Positions 55,687 through 64,000 of a DNA stretch of 64,000 nt are shown one piece after another (the stretch's first letter is position 1; each line of letters opens with the position of its first letter). Made by a program: the position numbers and the translations under genes. Location of the stretch: positions 62,016,948-62,080,947 of the forward strand of contig NC_059082.1 in assembly GCF_020497125.1 (NCBI RefSeq). Reading direction: 5' to 3'. The notes beneath the pieces are model-generated. The model searched no databases. It had not been told where the DNA came from and saw only the letters and a list, made by a program, of their open reading frames with translations. The DNA comes from Mauremys mutica (lineage: Eukaryota; Chordata; Testudines; Geoemydidae).

Positions 55687-56848
55687 TGTGACAGGTTGGG
55701 TCACAGAAACCCCCTTGGGGCTGCCAACTGATGTGCCAAGACTACTTCTGCCCCTGCTTTCCTTGCCAGCTTGGGACTCCAGCACCCTGCCTGGTTGTGC
55801 CAGACACGCTTGCCGGCCATAAACAGAGACCCAGGTCTGAACCACATCCCACAAACTGCAAGCTTTACTGAAAGCAGCTTAAGAAGTGTTCCTGTCTTTA
55901 ACACTCAGGTCCAAACCCCAAATAAATCCGGTTTACCCTGTATAAAGCTTATACAGGGTAAACTCATAAATTGTTCGCCCTCTATAACACTGATAGATAT
56001 ACACAGCTGTTTGCCCCTCTCCCCCAGGTATTAAAACATACTCTGGGTTAATTAATAAGTAAAAAGTGATGTTATTAAATACAAAAAGTAGGATTTAAGT
56101 GATTCCAAGTAGTAACAGACAGAACAAAGTGAATTACCAAGCAAAATAAAATAAAACATGCAAGTCTATGCCTAATACAGTAAGAAAACTGAATACAGAT
56201 AGAACCTCACCCTCAGAGATGTTCCAGTAAGCTTCCTTTTGTAGACTAGTCTCCTTCTAGTCTGGGTCCAGCAATCACTCAAACCCCCCTGTAGTTATTG
56301 TCCTTTGTCCCAGTTTCTTTCAGGTATCCTTTGGGGTGGAGGGGCTATCTCTTGAGCCAGCTGAAGACAAAATGGAGGGGTCTCCCAGGGGTTTAAATAG
56401 ACTTTCTGTTGTGGGTGGACAGCCCTTACTCCCCCTGTGTAGAATACAGCTTTTGGATTCACATGGGCAAGTCATATGTCCATGCATGCCTGAGTTCCTT
56501 ACCAACCAAGCCACATTCCTGGGAAAGCTCAGATGTAACTTGGCGTCTCCAAGTTCATTGTTGGCTTAAGTGATTCTTGACTGGCCACTTACTGAGAATA
56601 GTCTTTTCTCAGGATGCTGACCAACTGCTTCACTGAGGCTATTTAAAATTAAACAAGTACATAGCCAATATTCATAACTTTGAATACAAAAATGATGCAT
56701 GCATACAAATTGGAGGGATGTATTCAGTAGATCATAACCTTTGCAGAGATATGTTATATGGCATATGTAGCATAAAACATATTCCAGTCATGTCATATTT
56801 ACATTCATAAGCATATTTCCATAAAGCATTGTGGGGTGCATTGTCACA
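55687..56848 (-). mobile_element. Solo LTR of an endogenous retroviral element, minus orientation
   Basis: Termini are TGTGACAGGTTGGGTCACAG and GCATTGTCACA, so the element is bounded by TG...CA with TGTGACA/TGTCACA inverted ends. ACCT occurs on both sides (55683-55686, 56849-56852), a 4-bp retroviral-type TSD. On the minus strand the first ~200 bp match 31337-31540. A 13-bp-arm hairpin lies at 55931-55963 (GTTTACCCTGTAT and its complement). No viral gene is present. Confidence 0.75.
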
Positions 56849-56932
56849 ACCTACACTGTATATCCTCTGGGCTCTCGATCTGTGGGGTATTTTTGGTTTT
56901 GGTTTTAAGATTAAACTCTCATGGAGTAGGTC

Positions 56933-58235
56933 CTCAAGGAATCCATTTTGAAGCACTTGGAGGAGGAGAAGGTGATCAGGAACAGTCAACATGGATTCAC
57001 CAAGGGCAAGTCATGCCTAACCAACATGATTGCCTTCTATGATGTGATAACTGGCTCTGTGGATATGGGGAAAGTGGTGGATTTGATATATCTTGTATTT
57101 AGCAAAGCTTTTGATACGGTCTCCCACAGTATTCTTGCCAGCAAGTTAAAGAAGTATGGATTGGATAAATGGACTATAAGGTGGATAGAAAGCTGGCTAG
57201 ATTGTCGGGCTCAATGGGTAGTGATCAACGGCTCAGTGTCTAGTTGGCAGCCAGCATCGAGCAGAGTGCCCCAAGCGTCGGTCCTGGGGCCGGTTTTGTT
57301 CAACATCTTTATTAATGATCTGGATGATGGAATGAATTGCACCCTCAGCAAGTTCGTAGGTGACACTAAGCTGAGGGGTGGGATAGGGTCGAGAGTGACC
57401 TAGACAAATTGGAGGATTGTGCCAAAAGAAATCTGATGAGATTCAACAAGGACAAGTGCATTGTCCTGCACTTAGGACGGAAGAATCTCATGCATGGCTA
57501 CAGGCTGGGGACCGACTGGCTAAGCAGCAGTTCTGCAGAAAAGGCCCTGGGGATTACAGAGGATAAGAAGCTGGATATGGTGTGCCCTTGTTGCCAAGAA
57601 GGCCAATGGCATATTGGGCTGTCTTAGTAGGAGCATTGCCAGTAGATCAAGGGAAGTGATTATTCCCCTCTGTTCAGCACTGGCAAGGCCACAGCTGGAG
57701 CATTGTGTCCAGTTTTGGTCTCCCCACTACAGAAGGGATGTGGACAAATTGGAGAGAGTCCAGCGAAGGGCAATGAAAATTATTAGGGGGCTGGGGCACA
57801 TGACTTATGAGGAGAGGCTGAGGGAAAGGGGGTTATTTAGTCTGCAGAAGAGAAGAGTGAGGGGGGGATTTGATAGCAGCCTTCAACTACCTGAAGGGGG
57901 TGGGGTTCCAAAAAGGATGGAGCTAGGCTGTTCTCACTGGTGGCAGATGACAGGACAAGAAGCAATGGTCCCAAGTTGCAGTGGGGACGGTCTAGGTTGG
58001 ATATTAGGAAACACTATTTCACTAGGAGGGCGGTGAAGCACTGGAATGGGTTACCTAGAGAGGTGGTGGAATCTCCTTCCTTAGAGGTTTTTAAGGCCCG
58101 GCTTGACAAAGCCTTGGCTTGGTGATTTAGTTGGTATTGGTCCTGCTTTGAGCAGGGGATTGGACTAGATGACCTCCTGAGGTCTCTTCCAACCCTAATA
58201 TTTTATAATTCTATGATTCTCTTAGTCTACCTTGT
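56933..58235 (+). mobile_element. CR1 LINE fragment, same lineage as 18866-22122
   Basis: Runs from the RT fingers ([17 protein letters not shown]) to the CR1 tail ending ATTCTATGATTCT. It is read through several frameshifts: 56948-57403, 57409-57627, 57614-58036 and 57940-58125. It is 5'-truncated and lies about 80 bp beyond the solo LTR. Confidence 0.92.
56948..58125 (+). pseudogene. CR1 reverse transcriptase, frameshifted
   Basis: The first frame carries [19 protein letters not shown] text, [20 protein letters not shown] (first catalytic Asp replaced, LVFSKAFD in place of [10 protein letters not shown]) and [11 protein letters not shown]. It then reads [11 protein letters not shown] where active CR1 has [10 protein letters not shown], so the catalytic Asp pair is altered. 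Later frames carry [52 protein letters not shown] and a C-terminal [18 protein letters not shown]. At least three frameshifts and the active-site changes make the copy dead. Confidence 0.88.
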
Positions 58236-58556
58236 TCTGTTGTCCACTTCCAAAATCCAGATCAGTAGCATTCAAAGCAGAGTCTAGACTGATGGAAAAC
58301 ACAGAATAATATAATAAAATCAATGGTTATTGTCTACAGCAGAAGTAAGGAAGATCAAATGATGCATGCTACCAATAAAGTGAGAGGAATAGAAAGAAGT
58401 GAGAAGTAAATGGAAAAGAGGAGAAGAAGAAAAGGGATTGTGATTCATGGAGTCTTTGACCTTGGGTCACTTGTTTAGCAATATGGATTTTGGATTTGTC
58501 TTGCTGCCTAAGTGGTAATACTATACTTGAATTACCAGGGTGCATAAGACATAAGT

Positions 58557-58586
58557 CCTCCTCATAAGTCATGTGCCCTAGCCCCC
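58557..58586 (-). repeat. ~30-bp CR1 micro-copy
   Basis: Bases 58560-58586 match the complement of CR1 57786-57812 at 26 of 27 positions. Surrounding sequence shows no CR1 similarity. Confidence 0.7.
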
Positions 58587-58590
58587 ATTC

Positions 58591-59352
58591 CTTGTGTGTG
58601 CAGAGGTGCATCATTTATTGCTGTCTGTTTACATTGAATAAAGGCAGGATAAGATTATGTGAAAGTTTAAAAAAAGGAGGAATTGAGTCTTGTCTTGTTT
58701 GTTGTTCCCGGGCTGTGATTTGTATTTATTTTATACATAGAGAGAGAAAGATAAAGAGATCCTGTGCTGTATCTTTCAAAAGATGACCTTTGTGCTTCTC
58801 CAGCCCATGGCGTAAGTTACTGCAAGTCTGTTTGCCTTCCAGTCGGGTGATCTCCATCTCAGAATTGCCAGAATGCAGAGAAATGCCACACACCTGCCTC
58901 AACAGGTGAGGGAACTTGATGGCGCAGCGGTGGAAGGAGATAGCCCCAACAGTGAAGGAGGGAGACATTAGCTGAGGGACACCAGGTAGCTCCTCCCCAC
59001 CTGAGAGTCTCTGGCACCAATTGGCCAGCTGGGGGAGAGGGGTGATAGTTGACCAGTATTCCCCACCTCCCAGGATTTAACCTGAAGCAGGGGCCATGTG
59101 GAACCTCTTTGGACTCCATTCCAGCAGCCCAACACTCCCCACTCTGAACTAAGAACCTAGCCTGATAGATGCGCTGGTCTAGCTGATTGCACATTTGGGT
59201 GTCATGAAGGAATTTTTCTCCCACAGGGCCAGTTGCCAGAGGACCAGGGAGTTTTTTGCCATCCTCACAGCATCTTCAAAGCTACAGCAGGTTAAGCAGA
59301 AATGTGCTTAGTACCTAACCGAGGTACTTGTCTGAGTTCATCACAACTTGCA
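58591..59352. other. No gene recognised
   Basis: Bases 59195-59290 include GAAGGAATTTTTCTCCCACA, which vaguely resembles the CR1 3' untranslated region at 41288. Otherwise empty. Confidence 0.45.
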
Positions 59353-59757
59353 GCTGGTTTCCAGTGCAGTTAAAAGGATAGATGAACGATTCGCAGAAGT
59401 AAAAGACCTGGGATTTTGGAGAGGGGCCTTGGGTTCATGGGATAGGGTCAGACCTTGTGGCCCTAACAGGCTGAAGTCTCCCACCCTTCTGCATCTTCTG
59501 TCTCCCTCCTTGGGGGAGGCGGGGAGGGTAGGACTCAGAGTGAGCCGAATCCTGGAGGGAGAAGTAGGATAATAAGACCCTACTGGTAGGAGCTTTGTTA
59601 TCCCTGCACTGGAGTCACTGAAATGCTTGGTATAAGAGCGTATGGGTAATGGGCGGATAGAAAACCTCCCCTGTGTTTAAGTTTAACAAAAGTTGCAGCC
59701 TGCTGCTTAAATTCCCTCCATATGTCTGTCTTCATTTCACTGCTGGGTCAAGATCAG
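59353..59757 (+). repeat. Unclassified ~400-bp dispersed repeat, copy 2
   Basis: Aligns with 8437-8836 throughout in the same orientation. Examples are GCTGGTTTCCAGTGCAGTTA, CAGACCTTGTGGCCCTAACA, GGTAGGACTCAGAGTGAGC, TTATCCCTGCACTGGAGTC and CTGTCTTCATTTCACTGCTG. Both copies end at nearly the same point. No TIR, TG...CA ends or open frame was identified. Confidence 0.65.
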
Positions 59758-60240
59758 ATCCAGCTACTCCTGCCCCCAGTGTGCTCCTACCTCCAGTCCC
59801 ATCGCTAGCATGCCATCAAAATGCTGGGGACTGTGAAGGGAGCAGTATGGGGTTGTGTATGTAACACATACATATCCCAAGGGGAACTCTCTGTTAGAAC
59901 AGAGATTCCTCTGCCCTTTATGCAGGGGTGACCAGGACCAGGGTAATGTTTCTTGTACAATTTTTCTGTTTTATTCAGGTTCTCATACCATGCCCATCAC
60001 CATGGGCATCTGAGTGGCTTCCAACAATGCAAATAGCAATTCTCTTTCCTGTCATTCCCTTCTCCATGTGCACATGCATTAGGGCCAGACATGATCTGAC
60101 CTGAAATAAACAAACTTTAGGGTAGAATGAAATTAATGAAATGAAATAGAGGAGAAATAACAAGGGGCATTTTTAAAACTGTTACTGTATGGAAAGCACT
60201 TTTCTGTCTACTGCTTATTAGTTCATATTACAGTAGCAGC
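59758..60240. other. No gene recognised
   Basis: No supported feature. Confidence 0.5.
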
Positions 60241-60488
60241 CAGAGGCCCCAGTGATGGTCTGCTCTCTTGTGCTAGGTGCTGGGTACACACTCTCTCTCT
60301 CTCTCTCTCTCTCTCTAAGAGAAAGTCCCACCCTGGAAGAGCTTCCAATCTAATCAGGGAAAGTATAAGGGGAAACAGAAGTGAAGTGACTTGGCCAAGG
60401 TTACCCAGCAGGTCAGAGGCAGAGCCAGAAAGAGAACGGAAGTCTCCTGACTCCTCTCCAGTGCTCTGTCATCTAGGGCACAATATCC
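60241..60488 (+). repeat. MIR/L2-like repeat with CT microsatellite
   Basis: Contains TTGTGCTAGGTGCTGGGTAC, a (CT)n run at about 60289-60317, GAAGAGCTTCCAATCTAATC, GAAGTGACTTGGCCAAGGTT and CAGCAGGTCAGAGGCAGAGC, the MIR/L2 order. Confidence 0.7.
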
Positions 60489-61485
60489 AATACAGAACTG
60501 TGAAAACTAAAGGTTGAAAAGCTCTACTATAGTAGGACCTGCCATCCATCTTCCTGCCAATGCCGTTCTGAGCCCTGCAGTTATTCTTTCAAACATATGA
60601 CATCTAGAATGGGTACAGTTATTGGGGTGTGTATAGGCTTTTGTATTTTAAAGCAAAGATCACAATATCAAAAAGGGATAAACAAGTAGAAAATATGTTC
60701 AAGAGCACATTGGAAAGACAGCCACCATTGTTCAACATGTAGCTTCCTGATTACGGAAAAGTGTGTAACAGGTAACATTTTAACAGATAAATTAGTGAAT
60801 ATCATTGCTTTAATAACCATGCTGAATTCTGACACGTCATAACTATAATAAGAGATAAAGAATAAGATAAAAGAAGTACAGCTATTACTTAGAGTTCTTT
60901 AAAGTGATCAAATTATGGTTCATCAAAGAAAGATCAGTAAAATGCAGCCTGGTGGGAAAGAGGGTGGGGAGCTATACTTTCAATACACTTTCAGATTATG
61001 CAATTTAATAATTCACCCTTATTATGCTCTACTGGTAGCAGGTTTAGAGAAACTGTAAACTGTGGCAAAATTTAGAACCTTAAATGGATCAAACTATGGG
61101 AAATAAATACCAGAATGTAAAAAATGAGTTCACTTATTTGGCTAGATAATTCAAAAGACTTAATTTATAGTTTCCACAAACTCATTAAACTTTATGGATT
61201 GGATTCTCAATTGATTTAAATTGTGATAATTCAACTGAAGTTGATGGAGCTGTTCCAATTTACACCTGCTGAGGATCTGTCCATTTGTCTTTAATAAGCC
61301 CAACTCAAAATTATCTTTTCAAATAACATGACTAGCCTCCAAAGTGGATATGTCTACCTATATTTAACCTCCTTAGTTTTGATAAGTTAAGCTTTATCTA
61401 TCCATAAACTCCATAGAGACAGCCAGTACATTTTAGACGTAATGTGTAAGATTGTGAATGTTATACATCCAAGAGAGGGTGGAAA
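60489..61485. other. No gene recognised
   Basis: AT-rich. Bases 61201-61290 contain the short-repeat wording CAACTGAAGTTGATGGAGC and TTACACCTGCTGAGGATCTG. Bases 61478-61485 are the left TSD of the next element. Confidence 0.45.
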
Positions 61486-62225
61486 TAGGGTGATCAGATA
61501 TCCCGATAAAAGCAGGACTGTCCCGATATTTAACCCTTTGTCCCACATCCCGATTGATGTATGATGTACTCCATTTGTCACGATATTCAGGTAAGGAGGT
61601 GAGCAGGAGTGAGGCGCTGACACCATGGGTGATCCGGGACTGGAGCACCCACAGGGAAAAATTAGCAGGTGCTCTGCACCCACTGACAGCCAAGCTCTCC
61701 TCTTCTTGCCTCCTTCTCCCCCCACAGCATGCTGCTGTTTGGAGGCGCGTAGGACTTTCCTGGAGGGAGGGGGAGGATCAGGGATGCGGCACACTCAGGG
61801 GAGAAGGCAGGGCAGGGGCAGGGACTTGGGGGAAAGGGGTGGAATGGGGGCAGGGTGAGGGTGGTACGGGGGGTGGGAAGAGGCGGAGGGGTGGGTGAGC
61901 ACCCACTGGGCAGAAGGGAAGTCGGCGCCATAGAGGCGGGTGGGGGGTGAATAGGCGAGTGGCAGGCCAGTTACGGGCGGGGTGTGAGGAGGTGAGCCAG
62001 CGGCGGGTGGGGCGGGGGGGGGGAAGGAGGCAAGCGATGGGTGGGGGACTGAGGACTGTGGGGGACACAGGAAGCCAATGGCGGGCCGGGGGACGAGGAA
62101 GGGTTTGGTGGCAGGGGGGCCGAGCGGGAAGGGGGCGGGACCTGGGACAGAGTGGGGGTGGAGCCTGGGAGGAGTGAGTGTGGACTGGGCTGACGATATT
62201 TTACTGTTGTGATCTAGTCACCCTA
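61486..62225. mobile_element. hAT-type element, TIR TAGGGTGATCAG
   Basis: Starts TAGGGTGATCAGATATCCCG and ends GATCTAGTCACCCTA. The flanks are a perfect 8-bp TSD, GGTGGAAA (61478-61485 and 62226-62233). The 740-bp interior is extremely G-rich (61740-62180), giving spurious frames on both strands. No transposase. Relatives are at 2514-3030 and 5226-5332. Confidence 0.93.
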
Positions 62226-62233
62226 GGTGGAAA

Positions 62234-62631
62234 AGGCTTAAGGAAGGCAGAGTCTTCATTGTGTGATTCCACTGAAGCTAGCAGAGTTACACCAGGGATT
62301 GAATTGCCTCAGCGGTCTAAGTTGACACCTTATGTGCCAAAAAGCTGTAAGAATGTGGAAGTTAGAGTGTGTGTGGTGGGAAAGAAGCTACTGTATATTA
62401 CACTCTCTAGAGGAATCAGTTTATTTAGGTAATTAGGTTGTGGATTCAGCATTGTAGCCAATTTCTGCTGCCCAAACCCTTTTTCATTTTGTCTCTTGTG
62501 ACCTAGTTGATGTAAAAGTTTAGCTTGTATCTTTCTTCAGTCTTTGTCTCTATAACAGTGAAAGGGAGAAGAGCAAAAGCATCCAAGACTTCCCAAAATT
62601 AACAGGAATTAGGTGTCTAAATCTCTTAGAT
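62234..62631. other. No gene recognised
   Basis: No supported feature. Bases 62624-62631 are the left TSD of the next element. Confidence 0.5.
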
Positions 62632-63011
62632 CAGTGGTTCTCAACCCAGGGATACGTAGAGGTCTTCCAGGGGGTACATCAACTCATCTAGCTAGTTTTA
62701 CAAGCTACATAAAAATACTAGCACAGTCAGTACAAACTAAAATTTAATGCAGACAATGACTTGTTTATTCTGCTCTATATACTACACCCTGAAATGTAAG
62801 TACACTATTTATATTCCAATTGATTTATTTTATAATTATATGGTAAAAATGAGAAAGTCAGCAACTTTTCAGCAATAGTGTGCTGGGACACATTTGTATT
62901 TTTGTCTGATTTTGTAAGCAAGTAGTTTTGAAGTGAGGTGAAACTTGGGGTACACAAGACAAATCCGACTCCTGACAGGGGTACAGAAATCTGGAAGGCT
63001 GAGAGCCACTA
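62632..63011. mobile_element. hAT (Charlie-like) non-autonomous element
   Basis: Termini CAGTGGTTCTCAACC and GGCTGAGAGCCACTA are an inverted pair. A perfect 8-bp TSD, TCTTAGAT, flanks it (62624-62631 and 63012-63019). The interior matches the reverse complement of 6989-7395. Confidence 0.93.
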
Positions 63012-63019
63012 TCTTAGAT

Positions 63020-64000
63020 GACTTTGAAAATCTCAACCATATATTCTCTAAGGGTTGCGGGGGTGGGGAGGTAGGGAAGCGTATGTGTTGAGAACTCATG
63101 CGCGCACACACACAAATTCCAGCTGCTAGTCTTCAGTTCAATTTCTTTGTCTTATGAGAAAAATGCATATATAGGTAGGCACTATTCATGGTTACTTGCT
63201 TTTCAAAAATATCTAGTTGTCCAAATCCTTGTTTTATGTTAGTGGGTGCCAGCATAAGCAAAGCTACAGTAGAAAAACTGACCCCCCTGCATCCTTCTCT
63301 GTAAGGACTCAGAGTTCATTTGAATTTAAGCCTGTCTTAAGTGGACACCCAAGGGACCTGCAATGATTGGTTGCCTGGCAAAGGAGGGATTTAAGTAAAG
63401 ATCATATCTCAGGGGGTTTGGTAAGGTGGGCGCTTATGGCAGAGTTGCCTCTTTTAAGTTCAGATTTCTTGGCAGTGTACTGATGTGTTTTCAGTCTGGA
63501 AACAAAAACATGCTCCTGCTATTAGGGGTGGCCAGGAATCTCATGAGAAAAATCTTCCTCCTTTAGAGCGTCTCATTAAACCCCATGACAGCTAGCTAAG
63601 ATCAAGATGGCACGGCTATCTTGAACAGTGATGTGAAACCTACTGTCTTCTCTTGCAGGTCCTCCCTTGAGAGGTGAAGGCTGTGTCTGATTTCCAAAAG
63701 GAGATTGTTCCTCCCAATTACTGTGCAAGAAAGAAAAAAAGAAAGAACTGCTAGTATGTAGTATTCCTCAATCTGCTCGGCTGCATCAGCAAAATAATGG
63801 CTAGCTTTCTAGTTAATATAATAGCGCCTCTTGGGACAGCTACCTCCTTAGGTATTGCATGTCAGGTAATGATAAGCAGTGTCTGCTCTGACATGTCTCT
63901 TACAGGCATAATACTGAACTGTGCATTCACACTCTGAAAGCCGTGGGGCTGCTGTGAAGTTTTTCAAAGGTGGAAGTCCCATGGGTTCATTCTGATAAGG
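63020..64000. other. No gene recognised
   Basis: No supported feature up to the window edge. Confidence 0.5.

Noticed and set aside
61554..62177. Frames of 76-114 codons on both strands
   Set aside because: Same reason: the G-rich interior of the hAT element 61486-62225.

Overview
The window looks like non-coding nuclear DNA of a sauropsid, most probably a turtle. I base this on its repeats: CR1 LINEs in many subfamilies and both orientations, GC-rich hAT-type elements, a two-gene PIF/Harbinger transposon, Penelope-like (GIY-YIG) tails, and older MIR/L2-like fragments. The turtle assignment rests on remembered repeat character, not on a search. I found no host protein-coding exon, tRNA, rRNA, CRISPR array or bacterial operon. 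The long reading frames all belong to transposable elements or to low-complexity DNA.

Layout. 1-8 kb: CR1 3' ends, MIR-like pieces and hAT elements (2514-3030, 6989-7395, 7495-7751), several with clear 8-bp target-site duplications (TSDs). 8-18 kb: an unclassified repeat, an old CR1 (11850-13083), a truncated Penelope-like element with a GIY-YIG endonuclease remnant (13224-14105), an AT-rich inverted-repeat element and a small hAT. 18.4-22.2 kb: a three-layer nest in which a MITE is split by a long CR1 with an 846-codon endonuclease/reverse transcriptase frame, itself split by the 3' end of another CR1. 23-34 kb: three CR1 pieces, a GC-rich hAT, a hAT inside a hAT, and a retroviral-type solo LTR. 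37.2-40.6 kb: a PIF/Harbinger element with convergent remnants of a Myb/SANT-like gene and a DDE nuclease gene, both dead, carrying inserted CR1 and LTR-like DNA. 40.7-54.7 kb: two more CR1 copies (one holding a hAT and a striking hairpin), four more hAT-type elements and a foldback MITE. 55.7-64 kb: a second solo LTR, a CR1, and two more hAT elements.

How the parts relate. The window is a stack of insertions in otherwise quiet DNA. CR1 copies are 5'-truncated and mostly dead. The best-preserved protein is the CR1 frame at 18949-21489, but its own 5' half is disrupted. The DNA transposons are non-autonomous, except that the Harbinger copy derives from an autonomous element. Beyond repeat annotation, the most unusual signals are a 33-bp-arm hairpin that looks like a template-switch scar inside a CR1, tiny near-identical CR1 micro-copies outside any CR1, the Harbinger copy with its third catalytic residue changed from Glu to Lys, and an unclassified ~400-bp repeat present at 8.4 and 59.4 kb. 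I did not find evidence for a wholly new biological system.
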